DNA from: Candidatus Hepatincola sp. Av
GTDB taxonomy: Bacteria; Pseudomonadota; Alphaproteobacteria; WRAU01; Hepatincolaceae
Length of the DNA stretch: 64,000 nt
Assembly (NCBI GenBank): GCA_023518375.1
Contig: CP068450.1
Coordinates: 1-64,000, forward strand
Reading direction: 5' to 3'
Part shown: positions 1 through 7,996 of the stretch, in pieces
Numbering within the stretch: the first letter of the stretch is position 1
Layout: each line of letters begins with the position of its first letter
The notes under the pieces: model-generated
Database searches by the model: none
What the model was told of the DNA's origin: nothing
What the model saw: only the letters and a program-made list of their open reading frames with translations
Program-made: the position numbers and the translations under genes

Positions 1-43
1 AGAATGCTTTCATAGCTTTTATATCAAACATTATAGGAAAAAT
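1..43 (+). repeat. A-type leader upstream of metalloprotease gene 1
   Basis: This leader shares an AGAATRCTT-CATAG core and an ATAGGA ribosome-binding site with 902-945 and 3628-3665, which precede genes 2 and 5. In the other two copies this core follows the 3' spacer of another protease gene, so a further paralog probably lies just left of the window. That last point is inference. Confidence 0.7.
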
Positions 44-856
44 ATGCCATTAGATTTAGATATTAACGTTTTATTTTGCTATAGCCCTGAAGTTTTACAA
101 AATACCTATAATAATATTGCTGAGTTAGAAGCAGATAATAAAAAATTATGTACAATGACTGAAGATGTATTGAAGCATAATGTGATGTCATTTAGAATTA
201 CAATCACTAAATTAGTAGATTTTCAGTTTGCAACTTTACAAAAACAGTGGGGTATAAATTATTCCGAACTATCTACTGACCAAACCCAAGAACTTGTGGA
301 ATCTCCTGCAGCTACAGGAATAATTAATAGTTTGAAGTTTGGCGATACTCCAAAAATTTTATTAGATACTAAAAAAGCATTAGGGGCAAGCATTGTTGTC
401 TTGCAAACAGTATTGCGGCAAGATGAGGTTGGTTGTCCCCGTGGAGTACTGGGAGCGGCTTCTGAAATAGATATTACTAAACCAGAAGAGGCTTTTGTTA
501 TTATTGGTAGAAAAGTGAACGTTAAAGGGCAAACTACTTGTTCTATTTCACCCTTAGTACTAGCCCATGAGTTTGGGCATTTAATGGGCTGCCGGCACCC
601 TTATGGAACAGGACGAGGTTTTGACCCAGAACCTAGTGATTCTCATGGGCATTATTTATTGGATCAAAATGGACAAATAGTAGCTGGCACCATCATGTCT
701 TATGCCAAGAACCGTGTTCCTTATTATTCTGATCCCAATCTTTTTGCTTACCCACCTCCCTATCAAAATGAACCTTGTGGTAAAGCTGGTGTAAGTCAAG
801 CCTTTAATACTGTAAATAACAATATTCAAAAGCTAGCAGGAATCTTTACACCTTAA
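44..856 (+). CDS. Metzincin-type zinc metalloprotease, tandem paralog 1
   Basis: This 270-residue protein has the metzincin zinc motif HEFGHLMGCRH at about residues 175-185 (three His ligands and the catalytic Glu) and a Met-turn, TIMSY, near residue 216. The start (DINVLFCYSPEV) resembles the first strand of bacterial reprolysin-like peptidases (M12B/M72-like), which often read V-x-V-x-Y-[ST]-P. Between zinc motif and Met-turn is a HGH element conserved in all five paralogs, and the tail has a shared PYQN-x-PCG motif and ends VNNNIQKLAGIFTP. I see no signal peptide or propeptide, which is odd for this class. If it is secreted it must use a leaderless route such as type I secretion. Substrate unknown; action on host proteins is a guess. 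Confidence 0.85.
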   Translation: MPLDLDINVLFCYSPEVLQNTYNNIAELEADNKKLCTMTEDVLKHNVMSFRITITKLVDFQFATLQKQWGINYSELSTDQTQELVESPAATGIINSLKFGDTPKILLDTKKALGASIVVLQTVLRQDEVGCPRGVLGAASEIDITKPEEAFVIIGRKVNVKGQTTCSISPLVLAHEFGHLMGCRHPYGTGRGFDPEPSDSHGHYLLDQNGQIVAGTIMSYAKNRVPYYSDPNLFAYPPPYQNEPCGKAGVSQAFNTVNNNIQKLAGIFTP

Positions 857-945
857 AGAATCTGTAATTGTAATAGTACACAACCTATGTAACATCAAGC
901 AAGAATGCTTGCATAGTTTTATATATAAAATAGTATAGGAAAAAT
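857..945 (+). repeat. A-type spacer between proteases 1 and 2
   Basis: The spacer resembles the one at 3586-3665: both run from the stop through AGAATC, TAATAGTAC, CTATGTARCATCA and an AGAATRCTT-CATAG core to an ATAGGA ribosome-binding site. They differ clearly from the two B-type spacers. The near-palindrome ATGCTTGCAT at 905-914 could be a regulator site. Confidence 0.7.
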
Positions 946-1758
946 ATGCCACAAAATTTAGAAATAAGAGTTTTATTTTGCTATAGCCCAGAAGTATTAT
1001 TATATACCTACCCACATTTAGCAAAACTAATAGAAGATAACAAAGAAACATGCCAACTGATAGAAAATACTTTAAATAATAATATAGATAGAACTAAGTA
1101 TAATGTTAAAACTACTTACACAGATAGTGTGAATATTTATAAATTACAAAACCAGTGGTATAGAAACAATACTTGTTTGACCGCTCGGCAATTAGATAAT
1201 TTAACCATCTGTACCTCATCAAACGCTTGGTATATTAAGATAATGTTTGGTGGTTTACCCAGAAAAATTTTAGAGTTGAAAAAACAATACACAGCTAGCG
1301 TTGTTATTTTACAAGTTCACACATGCAATGATGGTACTTTATTTAGAGGTTGTTCTGCCGGTATTGGTATTACTAAGCCCTCAGAAACGGTTATTTCTAT
1401 TGGTAGAAGTGATGCTGTATTGAATATGCCAACTTATAGATATGCTGCTTGGATGGTATTACATGAACTAGGTCATTTAATGGGCTGTCGGCACCCTAAA
1501 GGTACAGGAGACGTTTGTGATAATAGTGGGGGTAATGCACACGGGCATTGGTTTAAAGATCCTCTTGGTACTGCTACATTTCCATATGGTACTATCATGT
1601 CTTATGCTGAAAAGCATATTCTATACTATTCTAACCCGAACCTATTAAAGTATCCTGCTCCTTATCAGAATACGCCCTGTGGCGTTATAGGGGTAAGTGA
1701 AGCCTATAAAACTGTAAATAATAATGTGCAAAAACTTGCAGGAATTTTTCCTCCTTAG
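946..1758 (+). CDS. Metzincin-type zinc metalloprotease, tandem paralog 2
   Basis: A 270-residue paralog of the preceding gene. It keeps the zinc motif HELGHLMGCRHP (about residues 172-183), the HGH element (HGHWF) and the Met-turn TIMSYAEK, and ends in VNNNVQKLAGIFPP. The middle third (residues about 40-130) is much more divergent than the ends; it has a CTSSNAWYIK segment in place of the ATGIINS segment of paralog 1. No signal peptide is visible. All catalytic residues are present, so it should be active. Confidence 0.85.
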   Translation: MPQNLEIRVLFCYSPEVLLYTYPHLAKLIEDNKETCQLIENTLNNNIDRTKYNVKTTYTDSVNIYKLQNQWYRNNTCLTARQLDNLTICTSSNAWYIKIMFGGLPRKILELKKQYTASVVILQVHTCNDGTLFRGCSAGIGITKPSETVISIGRSDAVLNMPTYRYAAWMVLHELGHLMGCRHPKGTGDVCDNSGGNAHGHWFKDPLGTATFPYGTIMSYAEKHILYYSNPNLLKYPAPYQNTPCGVIGVSEAYKTVNNNVQKLAGIFPP

Positions 1759-1863
1759 GAAGTGTTAGTGCTAGTTGCAATTACGCCATTTTAAGCTGTT
1801 TGATTAGCTTTATTAATTATTATAGTAATTCATATCTTCAGATATAAATATACAAGGAAAGCC
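1759..1863 (+). repeat. B-type spacer between proteases 2 and 3
   Basis: This spacer begins GGAAGT directly after the stop codon, contains GTTGCAATTA and a GTTTGATT-GCTTTAT segment, and ends with AAGGAAAGCC before the ATG. The same order of elements is found at 2662-2751, so genes 3 and 4 share a leader type distinct from genes 1, 2 and 5. Confidence 0.7.
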
Positions 1864-2661
1864 ATGCTCCCAGATTTAGAAATAAAAGTTTTATTTTGTT
1901 ATAGCCCAGAAGTGTTAGCAAATACTTATAGAGATTTATCGCAATTAAAAAGCGATAACCAAGAATTATGCCAGATATTAGAAGACATTTTTCAGAATAA
2001 TATAATAACTTATAATGTGTCGGTATTAATGGTAGATAATATTGAAGTTAAGGAACTACAGACTCAATGGTGTTTGCATTTTCCCTCACTAACTCCAACT
2101 CAATTAAATTATTTGGTAAAATCTCCATCTTCTCAATCTTGGTATAAAAGGCTAAAATTTGGGAGTTTACCCCAAGATCTTTTAGAACTTCAAAACAACG
2201 CATTCGCAACAGTAGTTGTTTTAGAAACTGTAATCCAAGATTCTTCAATTGTTGGTGTATCTGCTAAAATTGGAATTACAAACTCACAAGAAGCCTTTAT
2301 AGGTATTGGTAGATCTTTAAACATTAAGGGGCAACTAACTTGTGTTTTAGATAAAATTCTCCTAGCTCATGAGTGCGGGCATTTAATGGGCTGTCGGCAC
2401 CCCCGTGGAGTAGGGGGTCGTGGTTTTGATAATACACCAGGTAATAATCATGGGCATTGTCTTTTAGATACTTCTGGTAATATTGTAGCAGGAACAATAA
2501 TGTCTTATGCTAGAGATGCTATTCTTTATTATTCAAATCCCAATATTTTTAAATATCCTGCTCCTTATCAGAATATGCCCTGTGGCGTAGTTGGAGAGAG
2601 TGAGGCCTATAAAACTGTAAATAACAATGTGCAAAAACTTGTAGGGATTTTTACGCCTTAG
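1864..2661 (+). CDS. Metzincin-type zinc metalloprotease, tandem paralog 3
   Basis: A 265-residue paralog with the zinc motif HECGHLMGCRHP (about 169-180), where a Cys follows the catalytic Glu instead of Phe or Leu. It has HGHCLLD, the Met-turn TIMSYARD, PYQNMPCG and the shared tail VNNNVQKLVGIFTP. A B-type leader with AAGGAAAGCC precedes the ATG. It shares with paralog 2 a Ser-rich segment ending SWY or AWY near residue 95-105. No signal peptide is seen. Confidence 0.85.
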   Translation: MLPDLEIKVLFCYSPEVLANTYRDLSQLKSDNQELCQILEDIFQNNIITYNVSVLMVDNIEVKELQTQWCLHFPSLTPTQLNYLVKSPSSQSWYKRLKFGSLPQDLLELQNNAFATVVVLETVIQDSSIVGVSAKIGITNSQEAFIGIGRSLNIKGQLTCVLDKILLAHECGHLMGCRHPRGVGGRGFDNTPGNNHGHCLLDTSGNIVAGTIMSYARDAILYYSNPNIFKYPAPYQNMPCGVVGESEAYKTVNNNVQKLVGIFTP

Positions 2662-2751
2662 GAAGTTTTTCTTTTTAGTTGCAATTAAACCATTATAAAA
2701 CGTTTGATTGGTTTTATAGTAATTAATTTATAAGTATACAAACAAGGCAAT
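2662..2751 (+). repeat. B-type spacer between proteases 3 and 4
   Basis: This is the second copy of the B-type spacer (see 1759-1863), with GGAAGT after the stop, GTTGCAATTA at 2678-2687 and a GTTTGATTGGTTTTATAG segment. The ribosome-binding site is AAGG. Confidence 0.7.
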
Positions 2752-3585
2752 ATGCTACCCAATTTAGAAATAAGAGTTTTATTTTGTTATAGCCCCGAAG
2801 TATTAACAAATACATATTACAACCTTACCAAGTTACAAGAAGATAATTTAGGTTTATGTAATATAACTCAAGGTATTTTTAGAAACAATGTAACAACCTA
2901 TAATGTATCAGTTCGTGTTGCTAATATGGTACAGGTAGATATTTTACAAATGCAAGATAATACCCATTATAGTTGTTTGGATATTGATCAAATGACAAAA
3001 TTATCAGAATGTACAACTCAGTATTCACTACAAAATAACCCCCTTAAGTTTGGTCCTTTACCTGAGTATCTCTTAAGACTAAAGAGGGATAATCAAGCTA
3101 CTATAATAGTTTTACAAACATTGGTTTGTGAACAAATAGGAATAACTTTAATGGTTTCAGGAGCCTCGGCAACCATAGATGTAAAGAATAGTAAAGAAAA
3201 TGTAGTGTGTGTGGGAAGAACCTCTCTTACATATAACCTTAACACCAATGTGTTAGAACCTCTTATTTTAGCCCATGAATTAGGGCACTTAATGGGCTGC
3301 CTGCACCCTTATAACCCAAATAGTCATATTGTAGTAAGTGGTTTTACTAAGACAAAGTCTAATAACAGTAGCCATGGGCATTGTATATTAAACGCTGCAA
3401 ATGAAGCCGTAGTGGGAACAATCATGTCTTATGCACAAAACCAAGTTTTTTATTATTCTAACCCTAATATTTTTGAATATCCTCCCCCTTACCAAAATAT
3501 TCCTTGTGGAATTGTAGGGGAAAGTGAAGCCTATAAAATTGTAAATAACAATATTCAAAAACTTGCAGGAATCTTTACACCTTAA
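2752..3585 (+). CDS. Metzincin-type zinc metalloprotease, tandem paralog 4
   Basis: The longest paralog, 277 residues. The zinc motif is HELGHLMGCLHP (about 175-186), with Leu where the other four have Arg before the third His ligand. About ten extra residues (NPNSHIVVSGFTKTKSNN region) lie between the zinc motif and the HGHCIL element. The Met-turn is TIMSYAQN and the tail VNNNIQKLAGIFTP. The loop after the zinc motif borders the substrate cleft in metzincins, so this copy may have a different specificity; that is inference. No signal peptide. Confidence 0.85.
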   Translation: MLPNLEIRVLFCYSPEVLTNTYYNLTKLQEDNLGLCNITQGIFRNNVTTYNVSVRVANMVQVDILQMQDNTHYSCLDIDQMTKLSECTTQYSLQNNPLKFGPLPEYLLRLKRDNQATIIVLQTLVCEQIGITLMVSGASATIDVKNSKENVVCVGRTSLTYNLNTNVLEPLILAHELGHLMGCLHPYNPNSHIVVSGFTKTKSNNSSHGHCILNAANEAVVGTIMSYAQNQVFYYSNPNIFEYPPPYQNIPCGIVGESEAYKIVNNNIQKLAGIFTP

Positions 3586-3665
3586 GAATCTTTTAATTTT
3601 AATAGTACCTCTATGTAGCATCAGGAAAGAATACTTCATAGTTTTAGGTACACTATAGGAGAAAC
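3586..3665 (+). repeat. A-type spacer between proteases 4 and 5
   Basis: Same element order as 857-945, including AATAGTAC, CTATGTAGCATCA and AGAATACTTCATAG, followed by an ATAGGAG ribosome-binding site. Confidence 0.7.
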
Positions 3666-4472
3666 ATGCTACCAGATTTAGAAATAAGAGTTTTATTTTG
3701 TTATAGCCCCGAGGTGCTATCCTACACTTATTATAACTTCCAGCACTTACAAGAGGATAACCAAGAAATATGCTTTTTCACTCAAGATATTTTAAGGAGA
3801 AATATAACAACCTATAATGTAACAGTTAATATGATTAATACTGTAAAAGTAGATAACCTACAACAGCAATATTCAATAACATATCCATGTTTAACCCATA
3901 AACAAGCTGATGATTTAGCATTATGTACCTTGCAACAATCTATGCAGAATAACGACCCTGCTAAATTGGGTATTCTACCTACCCATCTTTTAAGATTAAA
4001 AAATGCTAATAATGCCACAGTATTAGTTCTGCAAGTAGTACTATGTGATATAACAGGAATTAAAGTTACAGGTGTCTCTTCAACTATAGGGATTAAATCA
4101 GCAAGAGAAAGTATCATTTGTTTAGGAAGAACTCTTTTTGCCACAGGAGTTAAAAACTCTTATATAGATCCTACAATTCTAGCCCATGAATTAGGGCATT
4201 TAATGGGCTGCCGACACCCTTATGGAGCAGGAACAGGTTTTGACAACACAAATAGTAACAGTCATGGTCATTGCTTAGTGGATAATAATTCAGGTAAGGT
4301 TGTTTTAGGGACTATAATGTCCTATGCTAAAACTATTACTCCGTATTATTCCAACCCTTATGTTTTTGCCTATCCTCCTCCTTACCAAAATATACCTTGT
4401 GGAGTGGCAGGGCTAAGTGAGGCTTGTATCACTGTAAATAATAATATTCAAAAACTTGCTGGCATATTTTAG
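3666..4472 (+). CDS. Metzincin-type zinc metalloprotease, tandem paralog 5
   Basis: The last copy, 268 residues, with HELGHLMGCRHP (about 174-185), HGHCLVD, Met-turn TIMSYAKT, PYQNIPCG and a tail that stops at QKLAGIF, lacking the final Thr-Pro or Pro-Pro of the other copies. It is closest in style to paralog 4 (TYNVTV, QSMQNND region). All catalytic residues are kept. The following 134 bases contain no gene, only a TATAAGCTTATA palindrome near 4499, before the convergent aldehyde dehydrogenase. Confidence 0.85.
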   Translation: MLPDLEIRVLFCYSPEVLSYTYYNFQHLQEDNQEICFFTQDILRRNITTYNVTVNMINTVKVDNLQQQYSITYPCLTHKQADDLALCTLQQSMQNNDPAKLGILPTHLLRLKNANNATVLVLQVVLCDITGIKVTGVSSTIGIKSARESIICLGRTLFATGVKNSYIDPTILAHELGHLMGCRHPYGAGTGFDNTNSNSHGHCLVDNNSGKVVLGTIMSYAKTITPYYSNPYVFAYPPPYQNIPCGVAGLSEACITVNNNIQKLAGIF

Positions 4473-4606
4473 TATCCATAAAACTTCATATATTAAACTA
4501 TAAGCTTATATACTTAAAAAACTAATTAAAGCAAATTCAACAAAACTAATAACAATTATACCTGAAAAGTATTTTTATTAAACTAAGCAGTTAGTTAGCA
4601 TAGGCT

Positions 4607-6007
4607 TTAGTTTGGTATATTCTGGTCTTTAATTACCAGCAATTTATAAGTAACCATATCGTGCATGGCATAGCCTATGCCACCAATACCATAACCTGCC
4701 GCTTTTCTAGCACCAAATGGCATCCAATCTACACGAAAAGCACTGCTATCATTTACAATGATCCCTGCGGATTCAATATTATAAAATAACTTCATAATAT
4801 TACCTAAATTATTACTAAATATTGCTGCTTGGAATGGTAAGTTGGTAGAATTAGCAATTTTAATTGCTTGATTTATATCTTCATAAGTGTAAATACATAC
4901 TAAAGGACCAAAAACTTCTTCGGTAGATACTTGAGATTCTAAACTAGGATTTAACAACACCGTAGGCTGGTAACAAGTATCAGTAATTTTTTTACCTCCA
5001 CATAATAAAGTAGCACCTTCTTTTTTAGCATTTTCAATCCATGTATGAACCCGATCTACCTCTTTAGTAGCAATTAGTGGGCCAACCTCAGTGTCAGCTA
5101 AAGTAGGATCACCAACTTTTAGCTTTTTAACCGCAGCTACCAATTTTTTAGAAAATTCTTTTTCTAATTCTTTAGGAACAAATATTCTTTGGGTAGAGAT
5201 ACACACTTGCCCCCCATGGTAAAAACCACCTTTAACAATAGGAGTGATAATAGATTCTAGGTTATCTAGGTGTTTATCTATAATTACTGGAGCAACTCCA
5301 CCATGTTCTAAAGCATACCTAGTACCATTAGCAAGTTTATTGCGTAAGCTCCAACCAACTTTAGCAGATCCAATAAAAGTAAAGAATGCTATTTTTTCGC
5401 TGCTAACCATAAATTCAGCTGTTTTATTATCACAAATAACGTATTGGCACCATTCCTTAGGTAACCCCGCCTTATGTAATAACTCTACTAATTTCATAGT
5501 ACAAGAAGGAGTTTTAGATGCCGGCTTAATAATTACAGGGCAACCCACCGCTACTGCAGGTATTACTTGGTGAATAGCTAAGTTTAAAGGATGGTTAAAA
5601 GCACTAATAGCTAATACTACTCCAATAGGTTCATATATTTTAAAAGACAAACGGTTTTCAGATGCCTTAGTAAAACCCATAGGAATTTCTTGCCCTTTAA
5701 AAGTATTCATTAATTCTTCGCAAGCTACTTTAATGCCATCAATAGCTCGAGCTACTTCTACTTTAGCATCTGTTAAAGGTTTACCACCTTCCTTAGCTAT
5801 TAGCATAGCAAATTCATTGGCTTCACTTTGCATTAAAGTATATAGTTTATTTAGAATAGCTACTCTTTCATGGTGCTTTAACCATTTATCTTTTGCATAA
5901 AAAGTATTGTAAGCATCTTCTAACATTTTTTCAGCATCTGTTAGGCTATGTTGTTCAATAGATTTTAAATGTTTGCCATTAAAAGCATTAGTAATTTCTA
6001 TTTTCAT
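4607..6007 (-). CDS. NAD(P)-dependent aldehyde dehydrogenase family protein
   Basis: This 466-residue protein has the full ALDH fold: the cofactor segment with FNHPLNLAIHQ and VIIKPASKTP, a FIGSAKVG Rossmann loop, the general-base Glu in LEHGGVAP, and the catalytic Cys in HGGQVCIST. The C-terminal EEVFGPLV and MPFGARKAAGYGIGG are typical. It resembles the aldehyde dehydrogenases often found beside catabolic acetolactate synthases in proteobacteria. Its start codon overlaps the stop of the upstream synthase by one base (TAATG), so the two are translationally coupled. The substrate cannot be read from sequence; acetaldehyde or another short aldehyde, for example from DeoC, is possible. Confidence 0.85.
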   Translation of the reverse strand: MKIEITNAFNGKHLKSIEQHSLTDAEKMLEDAYNTFYAKDKWLKHHERVAILNKLYTLMQSEANEFAMLIAKEGGKPLTDAKVEVARAIDGIKVACEELMNTFKGQEIPMGFTKASENRLSFKIYEPIGVVLAISAFNHPLNLAIHQVIPAVAVGCPVIIKPASKTPSCTMKLVELLHKAGLPKEWCQYVICDNKTAEFMVSSEKIAFFTFIGSAKVGWSLRNKLANGTRYALEHGGVAPVIIDKHLDNLESIITPIVKGGFYHGGQVCISTQRIFVPKELEKEFSKKLVAAVKKLKVGDPTLADTEVGPLIATKEVDRVHTWIENAKKEGATLLCGGKKITDTCYQPTVLLNPSLESQVSTEEVFGPLVCIYTYEDINQAIKIANSTNLPFQAAIFSNNLGNIMKLFYNIESAGIIVNDSSAFRVDWMPFGARKAAGYGIGGIGYAMHDMVTYKLLVIKDQNIPN

Positions 6008-7668
6008 TAGATTAATCCTTTATGTTTTTTTAATTCATCAGTTAATACTTTTTTATTCTCTAAATAATTAATAGGGGTTTCAATTAAATGTACGCCACCT
6101 TCTTTGAAACATTTAGTTAATAAATTAGAAAATTCTTCAGTTTTAGTTAGCATATACCCTTTAATACCATAACTTTCAGCATATTTAACGAAATTAGGGT
6201 TATGAAATTGCAAACCGTAATCTTCAAGCCCCATAGCATTTTGCTTCCATCGGATCATACCATAAGAGTTATCATTAATAATTAATACTACCAAATTTAA
6301 TTTTAAGCGAACAGCTGTTTCTAACTCTTGGGAGTTCATCATAAAACCACCATCACCTACTACTGCAAGAACCTTATTTTTAGGGTTTAACCTAGCAACT
6401 TCCATTGCCGAAGGTAACCCTGCCCCCATAGTTGCTAGAGCATTATCTAATAATAAAGTGTTGGGTAATTGAGTAGTATAATTACGGGCAAACCATAATT
6501 TATATACGCCATTATCTAGGCATACTGTACCATCTTTTGCCATAATTTTATTAATATCACTCACTAACCTTTGGGGTTTGATAGGAAAAGAGTTATCAGT
6601 ATTATGTTCATTAAGATGTTTTTGTAAAAATTCTTTTACTTTATAAACAGCACTAAAATCCTTAGAACATTTACCAACTTTAGTTCCTAAAGCCTTTAAG
6701 ATACTAGTAATATCTCCAATACATTCTAAATGGGGATAATATATATTATCTACCATTGCTGATGTGTAATTTATATGAATGGTTTTTAGATTCTCATGAG
6801 GGAAATAAGCAGGTTTCTCTATAACATCATGCCCAATATTAATAATTAAGTCAGCTTTTTTTATGGCATCGTGTAAATAATCACCAGCTGAAAGTGCTGC
6901 TGTTCCAATAAAATGAGGGCTATTTTCTGCAACAATCCCTTTTCCCATTTGTGTATTAAAGAATGGAATCCCCGTTGTATTAATAAATTGGGTAATTTCT
7001 TTATAAGCATTATGCCTGTTACCTGCTGCTCCAATTAATACTAAAGGTAATTTTGCAGCTTTAATCATAGTGGAAGCTTCATCAATGCCTTGTAAATTAT
7101 CACACGGGTAACTAACGCTACTAATATTTAAAATTCCTTTAGTATTAGATGTAATAAGTTCAGCCGATACATCTTCAGGAAATTCAATATGCACACAACC
7201 TGGTTTTTCTTCTTGAGATATTCTCACCGCCTCTCTAACAGTGGTGCAAACCATATTTACATCTACGATTTGTTTAGTATATTTAGTAAGTGGACGCATC
7301 ATACTAACAACATCTATAATTTGAAATTGCCCTTGTTTACTTTGCTTAATAGGTTTTTGTCCTGTGATTAACAATAAAGGAAAGCCCCCTAGTTTTGCAT
7401 AAGCCGCCGCTGTGGTAAAATTAGTAGCTCCTGGCCCTAAGGTTGCAATAGCTACACCAGTTTTCCCAGTGATTCTTCCATATGTGGCGGCCATAAAAGC
7501 TGCAGCTTGTTCATGGCGGTTTAGAATTAACTTAATTTTAGATTTACGTAAAGCTTCTAAAAAAGCTAAATTTTCTTCTCCAGGTACGCCATAAACTACT
7601 TCTACTCCTTCATTTTCTAATGCTTTAATGAATAAATCCGAGGCATTCTGTAACTTTGCTGTTGACAT
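6007..7668 (-). CDS. alsS: Acetolactate synthase large subunit-like thiamine-diphosphate enzyme
   Basis: A 553-residue ThDP enzyme that condenses two pyruvates to acetolactate. The N-terminal Pyr domain has VYGVPGEENLAFLEAL and the catalytic Glu in NRHEQAAAFMA. A central domain follows, then the PP domain with the Mg-ThDP motif GDGGFMMNSQELETA ending in NDNSYGMI. No regulatory small subunit lies nearby, and the gene pairs with an aldehyde dehydrogenase rather than ilv genes, so a catabolic, pyruvate-overflow role is more likely than branched-chain amino acid synthesis. An alternative is a related ThDP enzyme such as a glyoxylate carboligase-like protein. The ribosome-binding site is AAGGAAAC. 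Confidence 0.8.
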   Translation of the reverse strand: MSTAKLQNASDLFIKALENEGVEVVYGVPGEENLAFLEALRKSKIKLILNRHEQAAAFMAATYGRITGKTGVAIATLGPGATNFTTAAAYAKLGGFPLLLITGQKPIKQSKQGQFQIIDVVSMMRPLTKYTKQIVDVNMVCTTVREAVRISQEEKPGCVHIEFPEDVSAELITSNTKGILNISSVSYPCDNLQGIDEASTMIKAAKLPLVLIGAAGNRHNAYKEITQFINTTGIPFFNTQMGKGIVAENSPHFIGTAALSAGDYLHDAIKKADLIINIGHDVIEKPAYFPHENLKTIHINYTSAMVDNIYYPHLECIGDITSILKALGTKVGKCSKDFSAVYKVKEFLQKHLNEHNTDNSFPIKPQRLVSDINKIMAKDGTVCLDNGVYKLWFARNYTTQLPNTLLLDNALATMGAGLPSAMEVARLNPKNKVLAVVGDGGFMMNSQELETAVRLKLNLVVLIINDNSYGMIRWKQNAMGLEDYGLQFHNPNFVKYAESYGIKGYMLTKTEEFSNLLTKCFKEGGVHLIETPINYLENKKVLTDELKKHKGLI

Positions 7669-7988
7669 TATTGTTTCCTTATTTTAAGTTGAATTTTGTA
7701 ATGTTACATTTGTAACAATTTCCACATTTTTTTTAATGAAATAGCAATAAATTATTCTAATTTTACATATATTGTTAACATAAATAAATAAATTATGATA
7801 CTTTTTTCTTAATTTTTATTATAATATTTTAATCAATTAAATAAGGTAATAATTAGCTTTGTAAAGTTGCTAATTATATTCTTATATATAAATTTTGCAA
7901 GAATTGTGAAATATGATATGTTATGTTATATTAGTTTATATTACAGTAACATTAAGTAATAAGTTAGGAAAAATGGATACTATAAGAA
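7669..7988. promoter_or_regulatory. Divergent alsS / gltA intergenic region
   Basis: A 320-base, very AT-rich gap between divergently transcribed operons, so it must hold both promoters. Several TATA-rich -10-like stretches are present (for example around 7918-7945), but I cannot single one out. No protein-coding gene is seen apart from the short leader ORF at 7973-7996. Confidence 0.5.
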
Positions 7989-7996
7989 ATGAATAA
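7973..7996 (+). other. Possible seven-codon leader ORF overlapping the gltA start
   Basis: The best ribosome-binding site before gltA (TTAGGAAAA) sits next to an ATG at 7973, not next to the gltA ATG at 7989. That frame encodes MDTIRNE and stops at 7996, eight bases into gltA. It may be a minicistron that couples initiation, or a coincidence; no -35/-10 or other evidence separates the two. Confidence 0.3.
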
